Shown here one piece after another: positions 8,470 through 18,550 of a DNA stretch of 64,000 bases. The stretch is from contig JAOASE010000004.1 of NCBI GenBank assembly GCA_025210155.1, forward strand, positions 39,254-103,253. The letters run 5' to 3'. Made by a program: the position numbers and the translations under genes. This DNA is from Alphaproteobacteria bacterium. Lineage in GTDB: Bacteria; Pseudomonadota; Alphaproteobacteria; Rs-D84; CASDRH01. The notes below the pieces were generated by a model. That model did not search any database, was not told the origin of the DNA, and was given only the letters and a program-made list of their open reading frames with translations. Position 1 is the first letter of the stretch. Every line of letters starts with the position of its first letter.

Positions 8470-8496
8470 GCTGAGAGGTTACCTTTTGCTCTCAGC
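8470..8496 (-). promoter_or_regulatory. hairpin just after secY
   Basis: A perfect 8-bp stem GCTGAGAG / CTCTCAGC with an 11-base loop, 9 bases past the secY stop. No T-run follows, so it may be an mRNA 3' stabiliser or a Rho-linked end, not an intrinsic terminator. Confidence 0.5.
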
Positions 8497-8504
8497 GCGC
8501 AACC

Positions 8505-9836
8505 TTATCTAAATCTTCTTTTTTGTTTACCAGCAGATTTCATGATAGCTTCATACTGGCTAGAGATTAGATGAGATTGAATTTGTGAAATTGTTTCCAT
8601 AATAACGTTTACTATGATTAACAATCCTGTTCCGCTTATCAACATAACACCAAAGTTTCCTGTTACATAGTCTGGTAATAAGCAGATTACTGCTAGGAAG
8701 CCAGCTCCGAAAACTGTTAGTCTAGTTGTTATATAATCAAAGTATTTAGCAGTTGATTCACCTGGTCTAATTCCTGGGATGAATGCTCCACTGTCTTTTA
8801 AATTTTCTGCTGTTTCTTCTGGATTAAAGTGCAATGATGCAAACATAAATGAGAAGAATACTATTAATAAACCTACTACTATGATATAAGTTAAGCTTCC
8901 GATTTGTAGGAATGAGTTAACTAATTGTAGTGAGTTAGATTGTACGCCTGCTTTACTTAAGAAAGTAGCAATAAGAGCTGGGATACCTACTAGCGATTGA
9001 GCGAAGATTGGAGGTAATACACCTGCAAGGTTTAGCTTCAATGGCATGTGTGTCATATTTTGGTTACCCATCATATTAGCTCTTTTTGGATAATGGATTG
9101 ATATTCTTCTTTGAGCCATTTCTACGAAAACAGTTACGTAGAATAATGCTAGAATACCTGCAATAATAGCCATTAATGTTATAGGTTGGATTTGACCAAC
9201 ATTAGCTAATTGAGTTAATTGCATAAATCTTGTTGGGAATGTAGTTATGATACCAGCAAAGATTATTAATGATGATCCTTGTCCAATACCTTTAATAGTG
9301 ATTTGCTCACCCATCCACATAACAAGCATAGTACCTGCTAGTAATGAAACCATTGTTGAAAAGATGAAAAATCCACCTGGGTTTATTACAGCACCTTCTG
9401 TTGCCATAAGTCCCATAGCCATACCGTAACCTTGGATTAAACAAATCAAGATTGTTAGATATCTAGTGTATTGATTTATCTTTTGTTGACCTGAAGGACC
9501 TTCTTTTCTTAGTTGAGAAAGTGACGGTGTAACAAAAGTCATCATTTGCATAATGATTGATGCAGAGATGTAAGGTATGATGTTCAATGCGAAAATCGTC
9601 ATTCTAGATAACGCACCACCAGTGAATGAGTTAAAGATATCTAGTAATCCAGACCCCTCACCTGAGAATAATTCTTTCAACGCAGACGCATCAACACCTG
9701 GTAATGGTATGAAAGAACCCACTCTATAAATTATTAAGACCATGATTGTGAAGAAAATCCTCTGTTTTAAAGCAGAAGATTTCTTCAAATCTGTCATTGA
9801 TATGCTTGATGCTATTTTTTCAGCAATAGAACTCAT
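8505..9836 (-). CDS. secY: protein translocase subunit SecY
   Basis: 443 residues from the ATG at 9836 (MSSIAEKIASSI), which has AAGGTGA at good distance; the TTG two codons earlier is a less likely start. Forms the membrane channel of the Sec pathway with SecE and SecG. Ten hydrophobic segments are visible. FFIFSTMVSLLAGTMLVMW, GIGQGSSLIIFAGI, the cytoplasmic loop with YPKRANMMG and the ETAENLKDSGAFIPGIRPG segment are diagnostic. Last gene of the spc operon here; adk is missing after it. Confidence 0.97.
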   Translation of the reverse strand: MSSIAEKIASSISMTDLKKSSALKQRIFFTIMVLIIYRVGSFIPLPGVDASALKELFSGEGSGLLDIFNSFTGGALSRMTIFALNIIPYISASIIMQMMTFVTPSLSQLRKEGPSGQQKINQYTRYLTILICLIQGYGMAMGLMATEGAVINPGGFFIFSTMVSLLAGTMLVMWMGEQITIKGIGQGSSLIIFAGIITTFPTRFMQLTQLANVGQIQPITLMAIIAGILALFYVTVFVEMAQRRISIHYPKRANMMGNQNMTHMPLKLNLAGVLPPIFAQSLVGIPALIATFLSKAGVQSNSLQLVNSFLQIGSLTYIIVVGLLIVFFSFMFASLHFNPEETAENLKDSGAFIPGIRPGESTAKYFDYITTRLTVFGAGFLAVICLLPDYVTGNFGVMLISGTGLLIIVNVIMETISQIQSHLISSQYEAIMKSAGKQKRRFR

Positions 9837-9847
9837 ATGCAATCACC

Positions 9848-10390
9848 TTATTTTTTAGATTTATTTTTCTTTTCTAATCTAGAAACTTTTTCTTTGTTTT
9901 TAGCAGGAAGTTTACCTTCTACTTTTTTAGCTTCGATAAGTTTCACAGATCCACCAGCTTTTTCAACAGCTTCTTTAGCACTGTCTGAACATTTAGCTAC
10001 TTCTAATTTTAAAGCTGATTTAACTTCACCTTTAGCAATAACTTTAACGCCGTTTTTAGCTTTTGAAATTACGCCTGCTTCTACTAGAGTAGCTTCGTTA
10101 ATTTTAGCTGATGCTTTTAATTTTTTGCTATCTACAGCTGCTTGTAATTTTTCTAAAGTTACTACAGCGTAAACTTTTTTGAATACAAAGTTTGAGAAAC
10201 CTCTAGTTGGTAATCTTCTGTGTAAAGGAGTTTGTCCACCTTCGAAACCATTGATAGATACGCCTTCTCTAGATTTTTGTCCTTTGTGACCTCTACCAGC
10301 AGTTTTACCTTTACCTGATCCGATACCTCTACCAACTCTCATTTTAGAGCTTTTAGCACCTTTGTTGTCTGATAACATATTTAATTTCAT
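9848..10390 (-). CDS. rplO: 50S ribosomal protein L15 with an extended C-terminus
   Basis: 180 residues, about 25-30 longer than usual. The N-terminal GRGIGSGKGKTAGRGHKGQKSR segment (about 19-40) and GFEGGQTPLHRRLPTRGF are typical of L15. The core ends near residue 150 and is followed by a Lys/Glu-rich tail. Late-assembly large-subunit protein. It lies 11 bases before secY. Confidence 0.96.
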   Translation of the reverse strand: MKLNMLSDNKGAKSSKMRVGRGIGSGKGKTAGRGHKGQKSREGVSINGFEGGQTPLHRRLPTRGFSNFVFKKVYAVVTLEKLQAAVDSKKLKASAKINEATLVEAGVISKAKNGVKVIAKGEVKSALKLEVAKCSDSAKEAVEKAGGSVKLIEAKKVEGKLPAKNKEKVSRLEKKNKSKK

Positions 10391-10420
10391 TTTTTAATTC
10401 CTTTTTTTAAAATTTTTATA

Positions 10421-10603
10421 TTATTCAACAATTTCTACCAAGTGAGATACTTTTTTAACCATACCTCTAACTTCTGGCGTGTCTTTTAATTGTTTTGTAG
10501 AATTAATACCTCTCAAGCCTAAGCCTTTAACAGTAGCTCTTTGTTTTTCATTTCTACCGATAACGCTTTTTACTTGTCTTACTGTAATCATTTTATCTGC
10601 CAT
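10421..10603 (-). CDS. rpmD: 50S ribosomal protein L30
   Basis: 60 residues, full length for bacterial L30. ITVRQVKSVIGRNEKQRATVKGLGL is the family core. It lies between rpsE and rplO in the spc order. Confidence 0.95.
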   Translation of the reverse strand: MADKMITVRQVKSVIGRNEKQRATVKGLGLRGINSTKQLKDTPEVRGMVKKVSHLVEIVE

Positions 10604-10620
10604 CTTTGTTACCTCTTAAA

Positions 10621-11178
10621 CTATTTAGCTTCTTTTTCTTCTTTTACTAATTTAAGATTGATGTCTCTTCTGTTAGTAATTTCGTTTACTTTAAGACCTC
10701 TTCTGTCTGCAACTGATTTAGGAGAAAGAGTTCCTTCTAAAGCTTTGAAAGTTGCTCTGATCATGTTATGAGGGTTTGATGTACCTAATGATTTTGCTAC
10801 GATATCTTGGATACCTAATACTTCGAATACAGCACGCATTGGACCACCAGCGATAATACCTGTACCTGAAGGAGCTGATCTTAATACTACTCTACCAGCA
10901 CCAAATGTTGCTTTAACGTCTGAGTGTAAAGTTCTACCTTCTTTTAATGGTACTTTAATCATGTTCTTTTTAGCTGCTTCTGTAGCTTTTTTAACCGCAG
11001 TTGGAACTTCGATTGCTTTTCCTGTACCGAAACCTACTTTACCATTTTTGTCACCAACAACTACGATAGCTGCGAAAGACATGTTTTTACCACCTTTAAC
11101 AACTTTTGTAACTCTGTTGATGAAAACTAATTTATCAAATAGACCATCATCTGCTTTTTTATTTTGTTTTATAGCCAT
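10621..11178 (-). CDS. rpsE: 30S ribosomal protein S5
   Basis: 185 residues. Protein of the mRNA entry tunnel that affects decoding fidelity. The N-terminal dsRNA-binding-like fold ([23 protein letters not shown]) and the C-terminal domain with [22 protein letters not shown] are seen. It ends in TAG. Confidence 0.97.
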   Translation of the reverse strand: MAIKQNKKADDGLFDKLVFINRVTKVVKGGKNMSFAAIVVVGDKNGKVGFGTGKAIEVPTAVKKATEAAKKNMIKVPLKEGRTLHSDVKATFGAGRVVLRSAPSGTGIIAGGPMRAVFEVLGIQDIVAKSLGTSNPHNMIRATFKALEGTLSPKSVADRRGLKVNEITNRRDINLKLVKEEKEAK

Positions 11179-11196
11179 TTTATTATTTCCCTTTTA

Positions 11197-11544
11197 TTAA
11201 AATTCTAAACCGTTTTCTCTAGCAGCATCAGCCAAAGCTTTAACTCTTCCGTGATATTTAACACCACTTTTATCGAAGATTACTTTAGAGATTTTTTCTT
11301 TTTTAGCTAGTTTAGCTATTTCTGCACCTACAAGTTTCGCAGCTTCAATACCGTAAGTTTTTTCAGCTTTGAAGTCTTTTGATTTTGTAGAGAAAGAGCA
11401 TAATGTTTTAGCTTCTTTATCACAAACTATTTGAGCATAGATGTTTTTTAAAGTTCTGTTAACAACTAGTCTTGGAAGACCACCTTTGTTATTCTTTTTT
11501 AACTGGTATCTTGCTCTAGCTTTTCTTTTATCAGATAAGTTCAT
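11197..11544 (-). CDS. rplR: 50S ribosomal protein L18
   Basis: 115 residues, full length. Binds 5S rRNA with L5. RLVVNRTLKNIYAQIV and the C-terminal YHGRVKALADAARENGLEF are typical. It lies between rplF and rpsE. Confidence 0.97.
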   Translation of the reverse strand: MNLSDKRKARARYQLKKNNKGGLPRLVVNRTLKNIYAQIVCDKEAKTLCSFSTKSKDFKAEKTYGIEAAKLVGAEIAKLAKKEKISKVIFDKSGVKYHGRVKALADAARENGLEF

Positions 11545-11592
11545 TTCTTTATTCCTTATATAATTTTATCTATTTCTGGTTTTTACCGAAGA

Positions 11593-12132
11593 TTATTTCT
11601 TCTTACCTTCTTTTCTACGAACATATTCGCCTTTGTATCTAATACCTTTTCCTTTGTATGGTTCAGGTTTTCTGTAGGCTCTGATTTCTGATGCAACTTG
11701 TCCAACTAATTGTTTATCTGCAGAAGTTAATTTAATTTCTGTAGCACTTGGACATTCTGCTTTAACACCTTCTGGAAGTTTGTAAATAACTTCGTGAGAG
11801 AATGCTAAAGATAAGTTTAATGCATTACCTTGTAGTTGAGCTTTATAACCAACACCTTTTAGTTCTAGTTCTTTAGTGAAACCTTCAGAAACACCAACTA
11901 CTGCGTTGTTAATATTAGCTCTAGTTGTTCCCCACATAGCTGTAGAAAATTTGTCATTTTCTTTAACTGGAGCAACGATTACCTTGTTATCTTCTATTTT
12001 TACTGTAACAGCGCTAGGTACTATAGCAACTCTTTGCTCACCTAATTTACCTTTAACAACTACTTCGTTGTTTTCGATAGAAACTGTAACGCCGTCTTTG
12101 ATCTCTACTGGATATTTTCCAACTCTTGACAT
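11593..12132 (-). CDS. rplF: 50S ribosomal protein L6
   Basis: 179 residues, full length. Two related domains; the C-terminal RKPEPYKGKGIRYKGE motif binds 23S rRNA near the GTPase-associated region. MSRVGKYPVEI is the usual start. Confidence 0.97.
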   Translation of the reverse strand: MSRVGKYPVEIKDGVTVSIENNEVVVKGKLGEQRVAIVPSAVTVKIEDNKVIVAPVKENDKFSTAMWGTTRANINNAVVGVSEGFTKELELKGVGYKAQLQGNALNLSLAFSHEVIYKLPEGVKAECPSATEIKLTSADKQLVGQVASEIRAYRKPEPYKGKGIRYKGEYVRRKEGKKK

Positions 12133-12154
12133 CTTAAATTTCCTTATTCTCTAA

Positions 12155-12553
12155 TTAAAATACTGTACAAATGATTTCGCCACCAAGGTTCTTTTCTCTA
12201 GCAGTATGATCCGCCATAACACCTTGTGCAGTTGAAAGTATCGCAACACCCAAACCGTTCATAACAGCAGGAATTTCAGCTGATTTGCTGTATACTCTTC
12301 TACCTGGTTTAGAAACTTTTTTAACTTCTTTGATTGCGCCTTCGCCTTCGAAATATCTAAGAGTAATAGTTAATTCTTTAACACCAGCTCTTAATTCTTT
12401 TTCGTCGTAGCTTGTAATGAAACCTTCTTCTTTAAGAACTTCTAAAACAGCTTTTCTTAATTTAGAAGATGGGCACGCTACTGATTCTTTTTTTGCCATT
12501 TGACCATTTCTGATTCTGGCTAACATATCTGCAATTGTATCTGAAATTTGCAT
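12155..12553 (-). CDS. rpsH: 30S ribosomal protein S8
   Basis: 132 residues, full length. Binds the central domain of 16S rRNA; in many bacteria it also represses spc-operon translation. DTIADMLARIRNGQ at the start and the C-terminal GVAILSTAQGVMADHTAREKNLGGE are diagnostic. The 101-base gap before it holds a possible internal promoter. Confidence 0.97.
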   Translation of the reverse strand: MQISDTIADMLARIRNGQMAKKESVACPSSKLRKAVLEVLKEEGFITSYDEKELRAGVKELTITLRYFEGEGAIKEVKKVSKPGRRVYSKSAEIPAVMNGLGVAILSTAQGVMADHTAREKNLGGEIICTVF

Positions 12554-12654
12554 TTTTCTTTTCCTTTTCTTACAGTATCCCTTGTGGGACTTATAAAAAT
12601 TAATATTATATTACAACATCTTTGGCATCAATAATTGTAACAGATTTTATTAGA

Positions 12655-12960
12655 TTACCAGCTTGATTTTCTTACGCCTGGTAACTTACCTTCATTCGCA
12701 AGCTCTCTAAGAGCGATTCTGCTGATTTTGAACTTTCTGTAGAAACCTCTAGGTCTTCCAGTGATTTCACATCTGTTTCTAATTCTTGTAGCAGATGAAT
12801 TTTTAGGTAATTTGTCTAGAGCCATATTAGCCTTTACTCTGTCTTGAGCAGAAGCGTTTTTATCTCTAGCTATAGCTAATAGTTTCTTTCTTTTAGCAGA
12901 AAATTTAGCTACTAATTTTTTTCTTTTTTCGTTTCTGTTGATCATTCCAACTTTTGCCAT
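12655..12960 (-). CDS. rpsN: 30S ribosomal protein S14 (zinc-free type)
   Basis: 101 residues, the long form without the CxxC zinc pairs. [20 protein letters not shown] near the C-terminus and the ending KSSW are typical. Head assembly protein. It lies 17 bases after rplE. Confidence 0.97.
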   Translation of the reverse strand: MAKVGMINRNEKRKKLVAKFSAKRKKLLAIARDKNASAQDRVKANMALDKLPKNSSATRIRNRCEITGRPRGFYRKFKISRIALRELANEGKLPGVRKSSW

Positions 12961-12977
12961 AATCTCAATCCTTCTAA

Positions 12978-13517
12978 TTAGTTAAAAAACGGGAAGTTAA
13001 ACATAGATAATAAAGCTTTAGCTTCTTCATCATTTTTTGCAGTTGTAGAAACTACGATATCCATACCTCTGATTTTATCGATTTTGTCATAGTCGATTTC
13101 AGGGAATATAATTTGTTCTTTAATACCGAATGCATAGTTTCCGTTTCCGTCGAAAGATTTACCGTTAATACCACGGAAGTCTTTTGTTCTTGGCAACGCA
13201 ACATTGATTAATCTGTCTAAGAATTGGTACATGTTTTCTCTTCTTAGAGTAACTTTAACACCAATTGGCATACCTTCTCTTAATTTGAAAGATGCAACTG
13301 ATTTTTTAGCTTTACAAACAACTGGTTTTTGACCTGCGATTCTTGTCATATCATCTACAGCACCGTTAATTCTTTTTTTATCGTCAGTAGCTTCACCTAC
13401 TCTCATATTTAAAACGATTTTATCTAGTTTTGGAATTTGGTAATCATGAGAATAACCAAATTTCTCTTTCATTTCTTTTTTAATTTTTTCTACGTATAAG
13501 TCGTGTAACCTAGCCAT
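12978..13517 (-). CDS. rplE: 50S ribosomal protein L5
   Basis: 179 residues, full length. Binds 5S rRNA and contacts P-site t[35 protein letters not shown] and [18 protein letters not shown] are the family landmarks. Confidence 0.97.
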   Translation of the reverse strand: MARLHDLYVEKIKKEMKEKFGYSHDYQIPKLDKIVLNMRVGEATDDKKRINGAVDDMTRIAGQKPVVCKAKKSVASFKLREGMPIGVKVTLRRENMYQFLDRLINVALPRTKDFRGINGKSFDGNGNYAFGIKEQIIFPEIDYDKIDKIRGMDIVVSTTAKNDEEAKALLSMFNFPFFN

Positions 13518-13583
13518 TTTATTTTTCCTTCAATTTGCTGTGCCCCAGTCGGGCATCCAATATTGCGCCTAACCTTGTGAAGC

Positions 13584-13910
13584 TTAAGCGATTACTTCAC
13601 CAGTTCTTTTAGAAACTCTTACTTTTTTACCATCTTCTAAAGTTTTATAACCAACTTTAGTAGCTTTGCCGTCTTTTGGATCAACTAAAGCAACATTTGA
13701 TGCGTTGATTGGTTTTTCAATTTCAACGATACCTGCTTTTTTACCCATAGCGTCAGCTTTTTGGTGTTTTTTAACGATATTAATTCCAGCCACGATAACT
13801 TTGTTTTCTTTTGGCATAGATTTAACAACTTTACCTTTTTGACCTTTGTTTTTACCAGTCAAAACGATTACTTCGTCATCTTTTTTAACTTTTAACTTAA
13901 TATTAGTCAT
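13584..13910 (-). CDS. rplX: 50S ribosomal protein L24
   Basis: 108 residues. Early-assembly protein with an N-terminal KOW motif (KKDDEVIVLTGKNKGQKGKV, residues about 9-28). The 66-base gap to rplE contains a small TGCCC/GGGCA hairpin near 13541-13555. Confidence 0.96.
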   Translation of the reverse strand: MTNIKLKVKKDDEVIVLTGKNKGQKGKVVKSMPKENKVIVAGINIVKKHQKADAMGKKAGIVEIEKPINASNVALVDPKDGKATKVGYKTLEDGKKVRVSKRTGEVIA

Positions 13911-13938
13911 TGTTCTATATTCCTTCTTAATATTTAAA

Positions 13939-14304
13939 TTATAGTACTTCTGGAGCTAGAGATACTATCTTTTGGAATTTACCTCTAAGTTCTCTTGCCA
14001 CAGGGCCAAAGATACGAGTTCCGATTGGCTCTAAGTTTGTGTTCAACAATACTGCTGAATTGTGATCGAACTTTAATGAAGAACCATCTTTTCTTTTAAT
14101 TTCTTTAGCTGTTCTAACAACTACAGCTTTGTAAACTTTTCCTTTTTCAGCTTTACCTCTAGGAATAGCGTCTTTAACAGAAACTACAATAACATCACCG
14201 ATAGAAGCATATCTTCTTTTAGAACCGCCCAATACCTTAATACATTGAACAGATTTTGCTCCTGAGTTATCTGCAACGTCTAAAACTGTTTGCATTTGTA
14301 TCAT
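13939..14304 (-). CDS. rplN: 50S ribosomal protein L14
   Basis: 121 residues, full length. [17 protein letters not shown] at the start and [11 protein letters not shown] are diagnostic. Subunit-interface protein. Confidence 0.98.
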   Translation of the reverse strand: MIQMQTVLDVADNSGAKSVQCIKVLGGSKRRYASIGDVIVVSVKDAIPRGKAEKGKVYKAVVVRTAKEIKRKDGSSLKFDHNSAVLLNTNLEPIGTRIFGPVARELRGKFQKIVSLAPEVL

Positions 14305-14329
14305 ATCTAAATACCTCTTACCTTACTTT

Positions 14330-14569
14330 TTATTTTTTATCTTCAACTAACAATTCCCAAGTTTTAGTCTTAGAAAAAGGTTTAGTTTCTATAATTTTTA
14401 CTATTTCACCAACTTTTGCAACATTTTTTTCATCATGTGCGTGAAATTTTTTGTTACTTTTAATGAATTTTTTATAAAGTGGGTGTTTGAATTTTCTTTC
14501 AACGTCAACCACGATAGTTTTATCCATCTTAGTACTTACTACTGTTCCTTGCAAAACTCTTTTTGGCAT
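14330..14569 (-). CDS. rpsQ: 30S ribosomal protein S17
   Basis: 79 residues, full length. The OB-fold start [18 protein letters not shown] and [18 protein letters not shown] are typical. The start ATG overlaps the rpmC stop by one base, so translation is probably coupled. Confidence 0.97.
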   Translation of the reverse strand: MPKRVLQGTVVSTKMDKTIVVDVERKFKHPLYKKFIKSNKKFHAHDEKNVAKVGEIVKIIETKPFSKTKTWELLVEDKK

Positions 14570-14793
14570 TATTTTGCTCCTTCTTTAATATTTTGCTTTT
14601 TAGCTTCTGTTTGAAAAGTTTTTAATCTAGCGATATCTCTTCTTACTTTTCTAATTTCTGAAACGTTGCTTAACTTTCCAGTTGCTAAACCAAATCTCAA
14701 GTTCATTAAAGTTTTCTTTAACTCAACGATTTTTTCTTGCATTTGATCAACAGTCGCTGTTCTCAATTTTAAAATGTCGTTCTTTTTAGCCAT
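14569..14793 (-). CDS. rpmC: 50S ribosomal protein L29
   Basis: 74 residues. Two-helix protein at the peptide exit tunnel. [17 protein letters not shown] and [13 protein letters not shown] are characteristic. It overlaps rpsQ by one base. Confidence 0.96.
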   Translation of the reverse strand: MAKKNDILKLRTATVDQMQEKIVELKKTLMNLRFGLATGKLSNVSEIRKVRRDIARLKTFQTEAKKQNIKEGAK

Positions 14794-14843
14794 CTTATAT
14801 AACCCTTTTTATAATGTTTTTGCAACACTTTTTTTTATTTTTT

Positions 14844-15260
14844 TTATTCGAATTCTCTTCTAGCTACGAATTTACATTTAACTGGAAGTTTGTAAGCTGC
14901 TGCAGTCAAAGCTTTTTCAGCTATATCAGCAGGTACACCGTCTAGTTCGAAGATTACTCTACCTGGTTTAACTCTGCAAGCCCAGTAATCTACAGCACCT
15001 TTACCCTTACCTTGTCTTACACCGATTGCTTTTGATGTAACTGGAAGATCTGGGAAGATTCTAATCCAAAGCTTACCTTGTCTTTTCATTGTTCTAGATA
15101 CAACTCTTCTGGCAGCCTCAATTTGTCTTGAGTTAACTCTTTCAGATGATAGAGCTTTTAGACCGAATTTACCAAAGCTTAGTTCAGTTCCGCCTTTAGC
15201 CTCACCTCTAATTCTGCCTTTGTGCATTTTTCTAAATTTTGTTCTTTTTGGCATTAACAT
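14844..15260 (-). CDS. rplP: 50S ribosomal protein L16
   Basis: 138 residues, full length. Organises the A-site tRNA region. [19 protein letters not shown] at the start, [17 protein letters not shown] and MRQGKGKG-like [12 protein letters not shown] are seen. Confidence 0.98.
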   Translation of the reverse strand: MLMPKRTKFRKMHKGRIRGEAKGGTELSFGKFGLKALSSERVNSRQIEAARRVVSRTMKRQGKLWIRIFPDLPVTSKAIGVRQGKGKGAVDYWACRVKPGRVIFELDGVPADIAEKALTAAAYKLPVKCKFVARREFE

Positions 15261-15305
15261 TTTCTATATTCCTTATATTTTTCGTCTTAACAATAAATCT
15301 TTTTA

Positions 15306-15971
15306 TTATTTTTTACCTTTTGCAGGTGCTTTTTCTTCAACATAAGTTGTTTTATCGCCAGTATAAATCCAAACTTTAATTCCGATAACGCCGTAAGTTG
15401 TATTTGCTCTTGCGATTCCGTAAGAAATGTCAGATCTTAAAGTATGAAGAGGAATTCTTCCTTCTTTTGACCACTCAACTCTTGCGATTTCAGCACCATT
15501 TAAACGACCACCGATAGAAACTTTAATACCTTTAGCGCCCATTCTCATAGCATCTTGTAAAGCTCTTTTCATTGCTCTCTTATATGAAATTCTTTTTTCA
15601 ATTTGTCTAGCAATGTTTTCAGCTGTGATTTTTGCATCTAATTCAGGTTTTTTAACTTCAACGATGTTTAATACAACATCACCTTCCGCTACTTTTTGAA
15701 CTTCTTTTTTAAGAGTTTCAATTCCCTCACCTTTTTTACCGATGATAACACCAGGACGAGATGCGTGAATGTTAATAACAGCTTTCTTAGAAGATCTTTC
15801 AATAACAACTTTTGATAAACCAGCTGATGCCAACCTTTTTTCTAAGAATTTTCTGATTTTAATATCATTATGCAATAATTTAGCATAATCTTTTTTCTCA
15901 GCGAACCATTTTGATCCCCAAGTTTTGTTAATAGTTAATCTTAGACCTATTGGATTAATTTTTTGTCCCAT
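15306..15971 (-). CDS. rpsC: 30S ribosomal protein S3
   Basis: 221 residues. mRNA-entry protein with a KH domain ([17 protein letters not shown], about residues 75-90). [12 protein letters not shown] is the standard start, and [20 protein letters not shown] the conserved C-terminal domain. Confidence 0.98.
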   Translation of the reverse strand: MGQKINPIGLRLTINKTWGSKWFAEKKDYAKLLHNDIKIRKFLEKRLASAGLSKVVIERSSKKAVINIHASRPGVIIGKKGEGIETLKKEVQKVAEGDVVLNIVEVKKPELDAKITAENIARQIEKRISYKRAMKRALQDAMRMGAKGIKVSIGGRLNGAEIARVEWSKEGRIPLHTLRSDISYGIARANTTYGVIGIKVWIYTGDKTTYVEEKAPAKGKK

Positions 15972-15984
15972 ATCTAGTACCTTC

Positions 15985-16398
15985 TTATTTAGCTTCTTTT
16001 ACTTTAGCTGTTTTTTTTGCTTCAACTGTTGGAGCTTTTTCTTCAACAACAATAGTTAAATTTGCAAAGTGTTTGAACACTTTAGCTGCACGGCCTCTAG
16101 CTCTAGCACGAAATCTTTTTAATTTCATTGCTTTTCCAACATAAGCTTCTGACACGATCAATCTATCAACATCTAAGCCGTGATTTTTTTCTGCATTAGC
16201 CATTGCTGAAAGAACTGCTTTTTTAACTTCGTTAGCAACTCTTTTCTTAGAGAAAGTCAATAAGTTAAGTGCTGTTTCAACGTTCTTACCTCTAATTAAA
16301 CCAGCAACTAGGTTTAATTTTTGAGGAGATGTTTTCAACATTTTTACGAAAACTCTCGCTTGATTCTTTTCGATTCCATATCTTTTTGTTTCAGTCAT
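15985..16398 (-). CDS. rplV: 50S ribosomal protein L22
   Basis: 137 residues with a short charged C-terminal tail beyond the core. The tunnel-lining hairpin around [21 protein letters not shown] is present, as is [18 protein letters not shown]. Confidence 0.97.
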   Translation of the reverse strand: MTETKRYGIEKNQARVFVKMLKTSPQKLNLVAGLIRGKNVETALNLLTFSKKRVANEVKKAVLSAMANAEKNHGLDVDRLIVSEAYVGKAMKLKRFRARARGRAAKVFKHFANLTIVVEEKAPTVEAKKTAKVKEAK

Positions 16399-16418
16399 TT
16401 TTTCAAACTTCCCTTATA

Positions 16419-16697
16419 TTATTTCTTTTTAGCTTTTTTATCAGCGCCGTGACCATAATAATTTCTAGTCGGAGCGAACTCACCTAGCTTATGACCAATC
16501 ATTTCTTCACTTACTAATACAGGAACGAATTTGTTTCCATTATGAACAGCGAATGTTAAGTCAACCATGTTAGGTAGAATAGTTGATGCTCTTGACCAAG
16601 TTTTAATTGGTTTTCTGTTGTTTTCAGCGTTTGCTTTTTCAACTTTTTTCAAAAGCGACGGGTGTATGTAAGGCCCTTTCCAAACTGATCTTGTCAT
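16419..16697 (-). CDS. rpsS: 30S ribosomal protein S19
   Basis: 92 residues, full length. [11 protein letters not shown] at the start and [16 protein letters not shown] near the end are diagnostic. Small-subunit head protein. Confidence 0.98.
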   Translation of the reverse strand: MTRSVWKGPYIHPSLLKKVEKANAENNRKPIKTWSRASTILPNMVDLTFAVHNGNKFVPVLVSEEMIGHKLGEFAPTRNYYGHGADKKAKKK

Positions 16698-16718
16698 TTT
16701 TCTAATTCCTTTTATTTA

Positions 16719-17552
16719 TTATTTCTTTTTAGCTTTATGTCTTGTAGTGATAATAAATTTATCAGTTCTCTTATTACTTCTAGTTTTAACACCACGAGTT
16801 TTCTTACCCCAAGGAGTAACAGGATGCACACCGAAGTTAACACCTTCACCACCACCATGTCTGTGGTCGATTGGGTTCATGGCAGTACCTCTAACAGTTG
16901 GTCTAACGCCCATCCATCTTTTTCTACCAGCTTTACCGATTTTAACGTTTCTGTTATCAGGGTTTGATACAACACCGATAGTTGCGAAACATTCAGATCT
17001 AACCAATCTTAATTCACCTGAAGATAATTTAATTTGAGTGTAATCACCATCTTTACCTGCTAATTGAGCATATGCACCAGCAGATCTAGCTAATTGACCA
17101 CCTTTACCAGGTTGTAATTCAATGTTATGAATAATTGTACCAACTGGAATCGCTTTTAATGGAAGCGCATTACCTGGTTTAATATCTGCAGTTTCTGAAG
17201 TTACAATTTTATCACCAACTTGTAATTTTTGTGGAGCTAAAATATATCTTTTTTCACCGTCTTTGTAGTTAACCAATGCGATAAATGCAGTTCTATTTGG
17301 ATCATATTCCAATCTTTCTACAACACCTTCAACACCAACTTTATTTCTTTTGAAATCAATGATTCTATAAAGTTTTTTGTGTCCACCACCAATATGTCTA
17401 GTAGTAATTCTACCAGTATTGTTTCTACCACCAGTTCTTTTCAAACCAGCAGTCAATGACTTTTCAGGTCTACCTTTGTAAAGTTCAGATCTATCGATAA
17501 GAACTAGACTTCTCATACCAGGTGTAATCGGTTTAAACGTCTTTAATGCCAT
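16719..17552 (-). CDS. rplB: 50S ribosomal protein L2
   Basis: 277 residues, full length. Essential for subunit joining and peptidyl transfer. [17 protein letters not shown] near residue 46 and [21 protein letters not shown] near 218 are the hallmark segments. Confidence 0.98.
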   Translation of the reverse strand: MALKTFKPITPGMRSLVLIDRSELYKGRPEKSLTAGLKRTGGRNNTGRITTRHIGGGHKKLYRIIDFKRNKVGVEGVVERLEYDPNRTAFIALVNYKDGEKRYILAPQKLQVGDKIVTSETADIKPGNALPLKAIPVGTIIHNIELQPGKGGQLARSAGAYAQLAGKDGDYTQIKLSSGELRLVRSECFATIGVVSNPDNRNVKIGKAGRKRWMGVRPTVRGTAMNPIDHRHGGGEGVNFGVHPVTPWGKKTRGVKTRSNKRTDKFIITTRHKAKKK

Positions 17553-17577
17553 TTTTCTATACCTTCTTAATTATTCT

Positions 17578-17901
17578 TTATTTAACATTTTCTGTTATAT
17601 CTATGTTAGAACCTTCTTTTAGAGTAACGTAAGCTTTCTTAAAGTCAGCTTTTTTACCTCTAACGCCTCTAAATACTCTTCTTTTACCAGATTGGTTCAA
17701 TGTGTTCACAGAAACAACCTCAGCACCATAAATAGATTCTACAGCATTCTTAATTTCTTCTTTTGTTGCACTAGTAGCTACTTGGAAAGCAATCTTTCCA
17801 TGAGAAGCAACTAAAGTACCCTTCTCTGTAATCAAAGGTTTTACTAGAACTGTAAAATCTCTTTCTGTAGCTTTTTTTATTGTCTTTTTAGTTTCAGCCA
17901 T
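17578..17901 (-). CDS. rplW: 50S ribosomal protein L23
   Basis: 107 residues. Exit-tunnel protein and docking site for trigger factor and SRP. LVKPLITEKGT and EIKNAVESIYGAEVVSVNTL are typical. Confidence 0.97.
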   Translation of the reverse strand: MAETKKTIKKATERDFTVLVKPLITEKGTLVASHGKIAFQVATSATKEEIKNAVESIYGAEVVSVNTLNQSGKRRVFRGVRGKKADFKKAYVTLKEGSNIDITENVK

Positions 17902-17914
17902 TTTCTAAATTCCT

Positions 17915-18538
17915 TTATTTCGCAAATCTTGCTTCAAGTTTTGCAACAGCTTCTTTAGTTAAAACTAACTTTTCATGTTTCAAGATATCATAAACGTTTG
18001 CACCTTGAACTGGAAGAACGTCAGCATGTTTAATATTAGCAGATGACTTTTTGAAGTTTTCATCAAGAGCTTCACCACCAATAACTAATACTTTATCTAA
18101 ACCTAATTTTGTGAATTGGGCTTTTAAAGTTTTAGCACTTGCTGCTTTAGTTTTTTCACTGTCGATAACGATTAAGTTCTTTTCTTTCATTTTAGAAGAT
18201 AAAGCCATTTTCAAACCTAAAGCTCTAACTTTCTTTTGAAGAGAAAAACCGTGATCTCTTACTACAGGACCGTGTATCTTACCACCACCTCTCATATGAT
18301 GAGATCTTAGCGAACCTTGTCTTGCAGCACCAGTGCCTTTTTGTTTAAAAGGTTTTTTACCAGTTCCAGATACTTCTGAAACAACTTTAACCTTGTGATT
18401 ACCAGATCTTCTTTTAGCTAATTGCCAAAGAACAACCCTGTGTAATATACTTTTTTGAGGATCCAATCCGAAAATATCTTTTGATAGATCGATTTGTTCA
18501 ACAACTTTATTATCTAATGTTAATACATCTAATTTCAT
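17915..18538 (-). CDS. rplD: 50S ribosomal protein L4
   Basis: 207 residues, full length. The tunnel loop KKPFKQKGTGAARQGSLRSHHMRGGG is intact (read in two pieces, about residues 60-85). In enterobacteria L4 also represses the S10 operon; whether it does here is unknown. Confidence 0.98.
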   Translation of the reverse strand: MKLDVLTLDNKVVEQIDLSKDIFGLDPQKSILHRVVLWQLAKRRSGNHKVKVVSEVSGTGKKPFKQKGTGAARQGSLRSHHMRGGGKIHGPVVRDHGFSLQKKVRALGLKMALSSKMKEKNLIVIDSEKTKAASAKTLKAQFTKLGLDKVLVIGGEALDENFKKSSANIKHADVLPVQGANVYDILKHEKLVLTKEAVAKLEARFAK

Positions 18539-18550
18539 AATCTACCTCTC

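Noticed and set aside
8461..8500. CTGAGAG...ACCC stretch after secY as a TPP riboswitch
   Set aside because: The second conserved half (ACCTGAT and following) is missing and no thiamine gene follows; it is a simple hairpin.
12554..12654. Internal promoter in the rpsN-rpsH gap
   Set aside because: TATAAT is present but the TTGATG before it is only 15 bases away; too weak to annotate.
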